Assembly (NCBI GenBank): GCA_041674345.1
Contig: JBAYVY010000214.1
Coordinates: 1 to 6,475 of the forward strand
Direction of reading: 5' to 3'
DNA length: 6,475 nt
DNA from: JBAYVY01 sp041674345
GTDB lineage: Bacteria > Planctomycetota > Phycisphaerae > Phycisphaerales > Zrk34
This document shows, one piece after another, positions 1 to 6,475 of the stretch. The notes beneath the pieces are model-generated. The model was not told the origin of the DNA and ran no database searches. It saw only the letters and a program-made list of their open reading frames with translations. Made by a program: the position numbers and the translations under genes. Numbering within the stretch: the first letter of the stretch is position 1; each line of letters opens with the position of its first letter.

Positions 1-519
1 CCCCAAATCCGCGGCGGCCCGCAGGAACGCAATCGTCGAGGCGGCACAGAAAACCTTCCGGGGGTCATCGGCCTGGGTGTCGCCGCGCGACTCGCCCAAC
101 AATGGTTGCTCTCCGACGCCCCCGGAAGTAACGGCCCCCAACAAGTCGCCGCGTTGCGCGACCGCTTTGAACAATCCCTCGTCGCACAACTGCCGGGGGC
201 GGGGGCGGGCACTGTGATTAACGCCGGTTCATCCCCCCGCCTCTGCAACACCACCAACATCGCCTTCCGGGGCCTCGAAGCCGAAGCCATTCTCATCGCC
301 CTCAGCGAGCGTGGTGTGTACGCCTCCGCCGGGGCCGCCTGCTCCTCCGGCTCACTCGAACCCTCCCCGGTCTTACTGGCAATGGGTATCCCCGAACCCC
401 TCGCCCACGGCTCACTCCGCTTCTCCCTCAGCCGCGACACCACCCCCGAAGAAATCGACCAAGCGATTTCCCACATCGTGCAAGTCGTCACCAAACTCCG
501 CCAAACCCTCCCCATCTAA
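1..519 (+). CDS. nifS: Cysteine desulfurase, NifS/IscS type (C-terminal part; 5' end outside window)
   Basis: This PLP enzyme takes sulfur from L-cysteine as an enzyme-bound persulfide, releases alanine, and supplies sulfur for Fe-S clusters and thiolation in the cytosol. The reading frame is open from base 1 and gives 172 residues before TAA at 517-519, a little under half of a usual 380-400 residue protein. The family motif GGPQERNRRGGTEN lies at residues 5-18. The catalytic-cysteine loop AGAACSSGSLEPSPVLLAMG follows, with the cysteine at residue 114 (bases 340-342). The helix RFSLSRDTTPEEID near the C-terminus is also typical. The PLP-binding lysine lies upstream of the window and cannot be checked. 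The short loop and SGSLEPS sequence fit the class I NifS/IscS group rather than SufS; I cannot separate NifS from IscS, so the symbol is provisional. The frame contains two copies of the CCCCCGGAAG decamer (55-64 and 119-128). Confidence 0.93.
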   Translation, partial: PQIRGGPQERNRRGGTENLPGVIGLGVAARLAQQWLLSDAPGSNGPQQVAALRDRFEQSLVAQLPGAGAGTVINAGSSPRLCNTTNIAFRGLEAEAILIALSERGVYASAGAACSSGSLEPSPVLLAMGIPEPLAHGSLRFSLSRDTTPEEIDQAISHIVQVVTKLRQTLPI

Positions 520-534
520 ACTTCCGGGAATCGG

Positions 535-556
535 CCCGCCTGCTTCAGCAGGCGGG
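535..556. terminator. Perfect GC-rich hairpin after the cysteine desulfurase gene
   Basis: CCCGCCTGCT and its exact complement AGCAGGCGGG are separated by TC, giving a 9-bp stem with a TTCA loop, 15 bases past the stop codon. The position suits transcription termination or 3'-end protection. No T-run follows on the plus strand, so a standard intrinsic terminator is not shown. A dispersed palindromic repeat is the alternative. The left arm with its flank (TCGGCCCGCCTG, 531-542) recurs at 4792-4803. Confidence 0.45.
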
Positions 557-855
557 GAGTCCAAACATGATCCGCAATTCCAGCCGCTATTGCCGGGGTC
601 GTTTTCAGCGTCATGTGTTTCCGGCAGAAATTGTAATGGAAGAAATGCAGCGCGATCATATGGCATGATTAACCCATTTCTTGCTGAATGCGTTGGTCAG
701 CCGCCTCCGCCGGATCGCTGCGGCGGCTGGATTCACGCTTCGTCAATCCGCCTTTTCGCCACACCGACGATACCCTCGCTATTCACTACTCGCTTCCCCA
801 TGGCCGGGCGGCCAGACTACCCGCGTTTTTCGGCTAAAACGGAGGGTCGAATGTC

Positions 856-960
856 ATGGCGAACACAAAATCCGTGGCCGAGCTGACACAGAGAAACAGC
901 GATTTCACGCCAAGAACGCCGATTTTGCTTCCGGGGGTATCCTGGCGGACATGGGGCTGA
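856..960 (+). CDS. Possible 34-residue small ORF (doubtful)
   Basis: ATG at 856 is preceded by GGAGGG (841-846) at a 9-base spacing and opens a frame of 34 residues, beginning MANTKSVAELTQRNSDF and ending at TGA 958-960. The N-terminal half is polar and looks protein-like. The C-terminal part runs through the CTTCCGGGGG decamer (read as L-P-G) and a TGGCGGACA repeat. I recognise no family. It could be a small protein, the broken start of a decayed gene, or chance. An ATG at 851 in another frame gives only 11 codons. The good ribosome-binding site is the only real support. Confidence 0.18.
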   Translation: MANTKSVAELTQRNSDFTPRTPILLPGVSWRTWG

Positions 961-1042
961 CAAATTACAAGATGATGCGTGTGGAATATTTACAGCAAAA
1001 ATGCCCTGACAGGTGGGTGTGGCGGACACGGACATCACAGAA

Positions 1043-1127
1043 AGTGGGAAGTGGAAAGGCGGAAATGGGAAGTTTTTCGACGCGATCCGAACTTCCGATT
1101 TCCGATTTCCGATTTCCGATTTCCGAC
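1043..1127. repeat. Heptamer repeats forming an imperfect inverted repeat upstream of radA
   Basis: The left arm has four degenerate heptamers (AGTGGGA, AGTGGAA, AGGCGGA, AATGGGA; 1043-1070). The right arm has TTCCGAT four times in tandem plus TTCCGAC (1093-1127), whose complement ATCGGAA follows the same purine-rich pattern. GGAAATGGGAAG at 1061-1072 pairs with CTTCCGATTTCC at 1092-1103 with one mismatch, and the stem can continue outward through GGAAA/TTTCC. If transcribed, it would form a hairpin of about 58 bases ending some 47 bases before the radA Shine-Dalgarno. Period-7 intergenic repeats are known in other bacteria, for example the short tandem repeats of cyanobacteria; their role is unclear. 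Confidence 0.8.
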
Positions 1128-1157
1128 TTGGGATACGCGCCCCACTTTTTTCAAGCG

Positions 1158-1165
1158 AAAGGAGG
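1158..1165 (+). promoter_or_regulatory. Strong ribosome-binding site of radA
   Basis: AAAGGAGG is a near-full anti-Shine-Dalgarno match. It ends 5 bases before ATG 1171 and so favours that start over the in-frame ATG at 1180, which would be 14 bases away, and over starts farther upstream. Confidence 0.8.
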
Positions 1166-1170
1166 TTAAT

Positions 1171-2601
<1,431 letters not shown>

Positions 2602-2608
2602 GTAAACC

Positions 2609-2753
2609 CCACAGGCACAGAGACACAGAGTATGAAAACAGAAAATCAGAAAAGCAAAACAGCAGAACACACCGCGTTTGAATCGGAATGTTCTGTTTTT
2701 ATGCTGTTTTGATGTTTTGCTTTTTCCTCCTCTGTGTCTCTGTGCCTCTGTGG
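2609..2753. terminator. Large CAGAG-type inverted repeat between convergent radA and yggS
   Basis: The outer arm at 2609-2630 (CCACAGGCACAGAGACACAG and 2 more bases) is matched by the complement of 2730-2753, differing only by a 2-base AG insertion. Inside, an A-rich left strand (GAAAAGCAAAACAGC near 2648-2662) faces a T-rich right strand (GCTGTTTTGATGTTTTGC, 2703-2720) with partial pairing, so the whole 145-base segment can fold into one long imperfect hairpin. It fills the space between two converging stop codons, and T-runs occur on both strands, so bidirectional termination is the likely effect. The CACAGAG repeats resemble a sequence I recall as common in environmental bacterial genomes, so it may be a dispersed miniature element. 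Confidence 0.7.
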
Positions 2754-2762
2754 TTAATCTTC

Positions 2763-3554
2763 TTATTCCGCGTGTTCGGTCACCGAATCTTCCGGCACGA
2801 CGATTTCCGGTTCGCCGAAGATGGCCCGGCCGATGCGGACGAGATTCGCGCCGCATTCGATGGCGATCAGGTAGTCGCCGCTCATGCCCATTGAAAGAAT
2901 GTTGAACTTCGGCCCGAACGCGCCGCCCGCCCGCATCTCGTGAAACATCTCGGCGGTGCGCGCGAAAGTCGAACGGATTTCATCGGTGTCATCGGTGAGC
3001 GGCGCCATCGTCATCAGTCCGCGCACGCGCACGTTGAGCATGGTCTGTATCTGATCGATCAGGTGCGGCGCGGCCGGCAGCGACACGCCGCCCTTGGACT
3101 TTTCACCGGAAGTGTTGACCTGAATGAGTATGTCCGCGTCACAATCCCGGCGGGCGGCATACACCTGAAGTTCCTCGGCCAGCCGCAGCGAATCGACGCT
3201 GTGAATCAGCTTGACCAGCGGCAGAACGACCTTGACCTTGTTGCGTTGAAGGTGCCCGATCATATGCCAGCGCACCGAGTCGGGCAGTTCCATCTTCCGG
3301 GGGCTGGTCAGGATGCGATGGCGGGCGAGAAACTCCTCGGTCATGGCGACGCGCTGCTGAAGCTGCTGCACACGATTTTCGCCGAGATCCTGGTGGCCCA
3401 GTTCGAGCAACTGACGAATCTGATCCACGCCGGCATATTTGGTCACGGCGACAACCATGACATCCTGCGCCCGCCGGCCCGACCGTTCGGCGGCCTGGGC
3501 GACCTGGTCGCACACCTGTCGATAGCGATCCCGTATTTCGTTTCGTCCTGCCAT
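2763..3554 (-). CDS. yggS: YggS/PLPBP family PLP homeostasis protein
   Basis: YggS proteins (COG0325) bind pyridoxal 5'-phosphate, act in vitamin B6 and amino/keto-acid homeostasis, and have no known catalytic reaction. The product has 263 residues with a single alanine-racemase-like barrel. Motifs in order are VVAVTKY with the PLP lysine K39, GENRVQQL, WHMIGHLQRNK, the phosphate-loop region VNTSGEKSKGG, GLMTMAP, and LSMGMSGDYLIAIECGANLV followed by RIGRAIFG. ATG 3554 was chosen because the family N-terminus fits and GGTGAG lies 7 bases upstream; an in-frame GTG at 3566 would add four residues. Between GENRVQQ and WHMIG there are 31 residues, against about 17 in E. coli YggS. This insertion, around SPRKME, carries an exact CCCCCGGAAG decamer (3294-3303). 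The gene lies downstream of the LTxxQ gene but behind a terminator-like hairpin, so it probably has its own promoter; TATACA (minus strand, 3586-3591) is only a weak candidate. Confidence 0.94.
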   Translation of the reverse strand: MAGRNEIRDRYRQVCDQVAQAAERSGRRAQDVMVVAVTKYAGVDQIRQLLELGHQDLGENRVQQLQQRVAMTEEFLARHRILTSPRKMELPDSVRWHMIGHLQRNKVKVVLPLVKLIHSVDSLRLAEELQVYAARRDCDADILIQVNTSGEKSKGGVSLPAAPHLIDQIQTMLNVRVRGLMTMAPLTDDTDEIRSTFARTAEMFHEMRAGGAFGPKFNILSMGMSGDYLIAIECGANLVRIGRAIFGEPEIVVPEDSVTEHAE

Positions 3555-3632
3555 GATGATTCTCACCCAAACAACTGCCCATCAGTGTATAAAAATGTCA
3601 GCCGCCGTGCGCGCCAGGCACCGATGGAAATG

Positions 3633-3656
3633 AAAACGACCGGCTGAACCGGTCGT
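3633..3656 (-). terminator. Intrinsic terminator-like hairpin downstream of the LTxxQ gene
   Basis: Read on the minus strand, ACGACCGG, loop TTCAG, CCGGTCGT form a perfect 8-bp stem (3636-3656) followed directly by TTTTC. It lies about 60 bases past the LTxxQ stop codon and about 80 bases before the yggS start. It should therefore end the upstream transcript and separate the two genes. On the plus strand no T-run follows, so it is directional. Confidence 0.7.
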
Positions 3657-3670
3657 CGTTTGTCAAATGC

Positions 3671-3712
3671 GGGGTGCGGGGTGCGGGGTGCGGGGTGCGG
3701 GATGCGGGATGC
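3671..3712. repeat. GGGGTGC heptamer tandem array
   Basis: There are four exact GGGGTGC units (3671-3698) followed by two GGGATGC units (3699-3712), with a partial unit ATGC before them. The array stops two bases before the complement of the LTxxQ stop codon (3714-3716), so it occupies the immediate 3' end of that gene on the minus strand. It is the second period-7 array in the window, with a different unit from the one at 1093-1127. It is likely to vary in copy number by slippage. Confidence 0.9.
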
Positions 3713-3713
3713 A

Positions 3714-4700
3714 TCACAGATTCAACTGATCGCCGCCTTCGGGGGCCGGGGGCGGGGGATTGGCGCCGTCGCCTCCGCCGGGGCCGCCGCGCCCTCGGCC
3801 CGGTTCGCCCATCTCATCGCCGCCCCCGGGGCCGCCGGGACCACCCGGTCCGCGCCCCTCGCGGCGTTGTTCCCGCATCATCTGATGCAGTTGCCGGCGT
3901 TGCTCATCGGTCAGCACCTTGCCGATCTGTTCCATCAAATCCTTCGGCTTGACCGGGGCCGATTGCATCAGCGTGCGCATCTCCTCGCGGGCCGCATGCG
4001 CGGCTTCACGGTCCTTCGACTGCATCGCATCGCGCACTTTCTGGCGAATCTGCGCCACCTGATCCTTATGCTCAGCCATGAACTTTCCCATCGCCTCGCG
4101 GTGCGTTCGCATGATGCCCTGGACCTGCGTCTTCTGATCGTCGGTGAGTTGCAGCTTGGCCAAGTCCTGCCGCAATTTTTCCATCGGGCCGTCACGCCGG
4201 CCTTCCGGGCCGCCGGGGCCTTGCTGTTTCATCAACTCCTGCAACTTGGTTTTCTGTTCGTCGGTGAGCACGGGCGACAACTGCGACACCAGCCGCTCCT
4301 TGCCCGCTTGGCGCAATTGCTGAACTTTTTCACGGGCGGCCTTGATCTTGTCCTGATCCTTCGATTCCATCGCGGCTTTCAGTTCATCCATCGCCGCTTT
4401 CATTGCCTTGCGATGCTCCGCCCCTTTACCCGCGTCGGCCTTCATGATTTCGCGGACCTGCGCCTTCTGGTCGTCGGTCAGATTCAGTTGGCGCATGATG
4501 TCCCTCATGCGATCACCGGGGCGATTGGGCCGCTCACCGTTGAACCCGCGTCCGCCGCCGGAACCTTCCTGTTGTCCCTGTCCTTGTTCCGGAGGCATCG
4601 GCGGGCCGGACAAATCCGGGCCTCCCTGCCCCATCACCGGCATCACCGCCATGCCCATCACCAACACCGCCCCGCCAAGCCATGTATGAAGTCGTTTCAT
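3714..4700 (-). CDS. Secreted Spy/CpxP-like protein with four LTxxQ motifs
   Basis: This is probably a periplasmic, helix-rich protein of the LTxxQ (Spy/CpxP) superfamily; Spy and CpxP are envelope-stress chaperone or regulator proteins, and the role here is inferred only. The 328 residues start with a signal peptide (basic MKRLHTW, hydrophobic core about 8-22, likely cleavage near VMG/Q at 24-25; no lipobox). LTDDQ 74-78 and LTDEQ 145-149 form one helical module, LTDDQ 185-189 and LTDEQ 263-267 a second, about twice the usual Spy content. The modules are charged, methionine- and glutamine-rich coiled-coil-like helices. A Gly/Pro-rich linker follows residue 25, and residues 284-328 are a disordered PGG-rich tail. 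There is no cysteine. ATG 4700 is supported by AAGGAG (4707-4712) at 7-base spacing. It is divergent from the Mrp gene and its 3' end abuts a heptamer array. Confidence 0.85.
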   Translation of the reverse strand: MKRLHTWLGGAVLVMGMAVMPVMGQGGPDLSGPPMPPEQGQGQQEGSGGGRGFNGERPNRPGDRMRDIMRQLNLTDDQKAQVREIMKADAGKGAEHRKAMKAAMDELKAAMESKDQDKIKAAREKVQQLRQAGKERLVSQLSPVLTDEQKTKLQELMKQQGPGGPEGRRDGPMEKLRQDLAKLQLTDDQKTQVQGIMRTHREAMGKFMAEHKDQVAQIRQKVRDAMQSKDREAAHAAREEMRTLMQSAPVKPKDLMEQIGKVLTDEQRRQLHQMMREQRREGRGPGGPGGPGGGDEMGEPGRGRGGPGGGDGANPPPPAPEGGDQLNL

Positions 4701-4706
4701 GATGCA

Positions 4707-4725
4707 CTCCTTGCCCTTGCGGGCA
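4707..4725 (-). promoter_or_regulatory. Ribosome-binding site with adjoining GCAA-capped hairpin
   Basis: On the minus strand, TGCCC-GCAA-GGGCA (4712-4725) forms a 5-bp stem with a GNRA tetraloop, running straight into AGGAG of the Shine-Dalgarno (4707-4712; the last A is shared). It would sit directly 5' of the ribosome-binding site of the LTxxQ gene and could protect the mRNA or modulate initiation. The stem is short, so it could be chance. Confidence 0.35.
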
Positions 4726-4788
4726 CTAGGTTACGTTGATAGAACGAACCAGCGTCTCCGCTATTGCATTCAATATGCCGCCCCCATC

Positions 4789-4816
4789 TTGTCGGCCCGC
4801 CTGTTGTCGGCCCGCC
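4789..4816. repeat. Direct repeat in the divergent intergenic region
   Basis: TTGTCGGCCCGCC occurs at 4789-4801 and again at 4804-4816, a 15-base period, midway between the divergent LTxxQ and Mrp genes. A spacing of about one and a half helical turns is compatible with, but does not prove, an operator. Part of the same string (TCGGCCCGCCTG) is also found at 531-542. No convincing promoter for either gene was seen in 4701-4888. Confidence 0.4.
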
Positions 4817-4888
4817 GCGACCGCCCTATCATCTTCACACACGCCCCGCCTCCCGCCGTTTTCCCCCATTTTCCCGCGAGAAACCCGC

Positions 4889-5770
4889 ATGTCACCCAAC
4901 CCCTGCCAACCGTCCGGCAAACAACCCCCCGCCAGCGCTTCGCAACATTCTCCGCAAGACGCCGCTCGCCAGTCCAATCCGTTGCCGGGCGTGAAGCACA
5001 TCATCGCCGTCGGGGCCGGCAAGGGCGGCGTGGGGAAATCCACCGTCGCCGTCAACCTCGCCGTTGGTCTGGCGCGGGCCGGTAAAGTCACCGGCCTGCT
5101 CGACGGCGATATCTACGGCCCCTCCGTCCCCACGTTGCTCGCGCTTCACGATGATGTCCCCCAGGGAACCGCCGATACGATTTTTCCGTTTTTCACGCAC
5201 GGCATCAAAACCATGACCATCGGCAAACTCGTCGAACCCGAAAAGGCGCTCATCTGGCGCGGGCCGATGGCGCACGGCGCGTTCCGACAACTCGCCCTCC
5301 AAACCGACTGGGGCGAGTTGGACTACCTGGTCATCGACCTGCCGCCGGGCACGGGCGATGTGCCGCTGACACTGGCACAGATGCTTCCGCTGGACGGGGC
5401 GGTGATCGTCTGCACGCCGCAGCGCGTCGCGCAGGACGATGCCGTCCGCGCCGTCCGCATGTTCCAGCAACTAGACATCCCCGTGCTGGGCGTCGTCGAA
5501 AACATGAGCTACTTCATCGGCGACGACGGCAGGGAATACGACATCTTCGGCAAGGGCGGCGCGGTCGCGATGGCGCATAAACTCGACCTGCCCGTACTCG
5601 GCACCATTCCGATCCACACGCAACTTCGCGCCAACAGCGACAACGGCACGCCCCTGAAAAACTTCGAGGGCAACGAACAACTCGGCAACGAACTGATGTC
5701 GATGGTGCGCGCGACGATCGCCGCCGTCGATCAACACAAAGCCGACCGCCCCACGCTGAGCATTTCGTAA
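4889..5770 (+). CDS. mrp: Mrp/ApbC/NBP35-family P-loop ATPase, short form
   Basis: Mrp/ApbC proteins are cytosolic dimeric ATPases that usually carry a bridging [4Fe-4S] cluster to target apoproteins. The product has 293 residues. It shows the deviant Walker A GKGGVGKST at 44-52, DGDIYGPSVPTLL at 72-84, WRGPM at 123-127, YLVIDLPPGTGDVPLTLAQ at 146-164, VENMSYF at 203-209 and DIFGKGGA at 218-225. Two departures from classic ApbC stand out. The N-terminal MIP18/DUF59 domain is missing, replaced by about 33 Pro/Ser/Gln-rich residues. After ENMSYF, where many members have a Cys-x-x-Cys pair, it reads GDDG (211-214); the only cysteines are C6 and C175. ATG 4889 was chosen because sequence upstream is Pro/Arg-rich and unconserved, although the ribosome-binding site (GAGA, 4878-4881) is weak. 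The gene is divergent from the LTxxQ gene. Confidence 0.93.
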   Translation: MSPNPCQPSGKQPPASASQHSPQDAARQSNPLPGVKHIIAVGAGKGGVGKSTVAVNLAVGLARAGKVTGLLDGDIYGPSVPTLLALHDDVPQGTADTIFPFFTHGIKTMTIGKLVEPEKALIWRGPMAHGAFRQLALQTDWGELDYLVIDLPPGTGDVPLTLAQMLPLDGAVIVCTPQRVAQDDAVRAVRMFQQLDIPVLGVVENMSYFIGDDGREYDIFGKGGAVAMAHKLDLPVLGTIPIHTQLRANSDNGTPLKNFEGNEQLGNELMSMVRATIAAVDQHKADRPTLSIS

Positions 5771-5827
5771 TCGATCAGGCCGAGTTCCTTGATGCGTTGG
5801 TTGGATGAATTATTTCACAAATTAATA

Positions 5828-5856
5828 TTGAGTATTTAGCATTTGCGTGGTATTTT
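5828..5856 (+). promoter_or_regulatory. Candidate sigma-70 promoter in an AT-rich leader
   Basis: TTGAGT (5828-5833) and TATTTT (5851-5856) are spaced by exactly 17 bases, four of six matches to each consensus box. They sit in an AT-rich stretch (about 5805-5915) that contrasts with the GC-rich surroundings. They would give a leader of about 80 bases before the start at 5946. In AT-rich DNA such matches arise easily. Confidence 0.3.
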
Positions 5857-5931
5857 AGATTTCAGTCGGGGTTTGTCGCCATCTAAATATTGTTATCGCA
5901 ATCAAATTTTCGCCTGGCGGTTGTCAGGTGC

Positions 5932-5937
5932 GGGAGG
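5932..5937 (+). promoter_or_regulatory. Ribosome-binding site that selects a TTG start
   Basis: GGGAGG lies 8 bases before TTG 5946, an optimal distance. The alternative GTG start at 5928 precedes this site and has no comparable signal of its own. Confidence 0.5.
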
Positions 5938-5945
5938 CAGCGCTG

Positions 5946-6437
5946 TTGATTCATTCGTTCCATTCCAGGACAGAGATTCACCACCACTGGCATATTGGTA
6001 CCAGTATATTCGTGTGGGTTCTTAATCTGTTGATTTTTGCCACAGTCGTTTCGGCTCAATATATCCCAGCCGATCCCGGAATCGCTTCGTCGGATGATAG
6101 ACACGAACAGCAGCGACAACAGTCGCACAGAGAGGATTTGGGTAAACCCGCAAACAACAAAACCAAATCCGCACACGACAAAGCCGTCGATCGGCAGCGC
6201 GACATTCTCAATCGCAACGCCGACGCCATCGCCAAATTGCGCGAGCTGATCGCCACCCCCGGAAGCGGCAAACATCGCGAAGCGTTCGGCGATCTGATGC
6301 AATTGCGTCAACTGCTCGGCGAGCCGCGCGCCCCCGGGATAGAAGCGATGGCGGCTGAAATCGCCCTGCTCGAAAACCGCCCCGATCAGGCGTGGCGATT
6401 CATTCAACCGTGGAGTACGCCCCCCGGAAGTTTATGA
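5946..6437 (+). CDS. Small exported protein of unknown function
   Basis: I do not recognise this family. From TTG 5946 the product has 163 residues; a GTG at 5928 would add six but has no ribosome-binding site. Residues 1-18 are polar and histidine-rich (HHHWH at 12-16). Residues 19-36 (TSIFVWVLNLLIFATVVS) are a hydrophobic signal segment, with a likely signal-peptidase site after VSA at 37. The mature part is charged and probably helical: a Gln/Arg/His-rich stretch, then KAVDRQRDILNRNADAIAKL, a TPGSGK turn, and a Leu-rich C-terminal region ending in WSTPPGSL. It could be an envelope-associated helical or coiled-coil protein; no catalytic motif is visible. Two copies of the CCCCCGGAAG decamer lie in it, at 6256-6265 and at 6421-6430 just before the TGA. 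The AT-rich upstream DNA and atypical start mean the gene model itself is less certain than its neighbours. Confidence 0.6.
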   Translation: MIHSFHSRTEIHHHWHIGTSIFVWVLNLLIFATVVSAQYIPADPGIASSDDRHEQQRQQSHREDLGKPANNKTKSAHDKAVDRQRDILNRNADAIAKLRELIATPGSGKHREAFGDLMQLRQLLGEPRAPGIEAMAAEIALLENRPDQAWRFIQPWSTPPGSL

Positions 6438-6475
6438 TCGTTCCGCGTTCCGCGCCTACCTATGGCCGGTGAAAC

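Larger units (their letters stand above)
520..1170. other. 650-base intergenic region before radA
   Basis: No recognisable conserved gene was found on either strand; the longer open frames here have Pro/Arg-rich, low-complexity translations that look like frame shadows. The region holds the hairpin at 535-556, an 8-bp inverted repeat CAGCCGCC/GGCGGCTG at 698-705 and 722-729, a short ORF at 856-960, one copy of the dispersed decamer at 928-937, TGGCGGACA twice (near 943 and 1020), and the heptamer hairpin at 1043-1127. A T6 run at 1146-1151 lies just before the radA ribosome-binding site. I saw no convincing sigma-70 promoter for radA. Confidence 0.6.

Noticed and set aside
656..670. A 5-bp inverted repeat ATCAT/ATGAT as an operator
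   Set aside because: The arms are too short, with no promoter nearby; chance is a sufficient explanation.
681..1169. A 162-residue open frame in the gap before radA
   Set aside because: It begins at a TTG without a ribosome-binding site, runs through the inverted repeats and heptamer array, and its Arg/Pro-rich translation resembles no family I know.
979..1170. A 64-residue N-terminal extension of RadA
   Set aside because: It is encoded by the heptamer repeats, while the strong Shine-Dalgarno and the zinc-finger position fix the start at 1171.
2940..3647. A 235-residue open frame antisense to yggS
   Set aside because: YggS motifs on the minus strand are unambiguous; the plus-strand product has no recognisable domain.
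3671..3712. A CRISPR-like array
   Set aside because: Units are 7 bases in direct tandem with no spacers.
3660..4739. A 359-residue plus-strand frame opposite the LTxxQ gene
   Set aside because: Its start is translated heptamer repeat and the rest mirrors the helical repeats of the minus-strand gene, which has a signal peptide and a ribosome-binding site.
6434..6475. A downstream gene overlapping by ATGA at 6434, or starting at ATG 6462
   Set aside because: The frame from 6434 stops after 12 codons. The frame from 6462 has no ribosome-binding site and runs off the window after four codons.

Overview
The window comes from a GC-rich bacterial chromosome (roughly 60% GC by eye). It has ordinary housekeeping genes, unusually repeat-rich gaps, some good Shine-Dalgarno sites, and no phage, plasmid or insertion-sequence gene. 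The combination of a tandem LTxxQ (Spy-like) exported protein, period-7 intergenic repeats and CAGAG-type inverted repeats made me think of Planctomycetota or a neighbouring environmental phylum. That is inference; nothing here fixes the taxonomy.

Layout. 1-519 (+): C-terminal part of a NifS/IscS-type cysteine desulfurase, cut by the left edge. 520-1170: a 650-base gap with a perfect GC-rich hairpin, one doubtful 34-codon ORF with a good ribosome-binding site, and a heptamer-based imperfect hairpin leading to a strong Shine-Dalgarno site. 1171-2601 (+): RadA, a recombination/repair ATPase. 2602-2762: a large inverted repeat of CAGAG-type sequence between convergent genes. 2763-3554 (-): YggS/PLPBP-type PLP homeostasis protein. 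3555-3713: an intrinsic-type terminator and a GGGGTGC heptamer array. 3714-4700 (-): a secreted protein with four LTxxQ motifs. 4701-4888: divergent intergenic region with a short direct repeat. 4889-5770 (+): a short Mrp/ApbC-type P-loop ATPase. 5771-5945: an AT-rich leader with a possible promoter. 5946-6437 (+): an unrecognised small exported protein.

Functionally, the cysteine desulfurase (sulfur donor) and the Mrp ATPase (usually an Fe-S carrier) both point to Fe-S cluster assembly, and the desulfurase and YggS are both PLP proteins. The genes do not form one operon, however: orientation changes three times, and terminator-like hairpins separate several of them.

The most striking signal is not a gene. 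The exact decamer CCCCCGGAAG (or its complement CTTCCGGGGG) occurs nine times in 6.5 kb, on both strands, in at least two reading frames, inside conserved genes and once in a gap. A rough base-composition estimate predicts far fewer than one. It looks like a genome-wide iterated motif. One exact copy and one near copy also lie in lineage-specific insertions of YggS and RadA. I saw no CRISPR array, tRNA, rRNA, defence or biosynthetic system.
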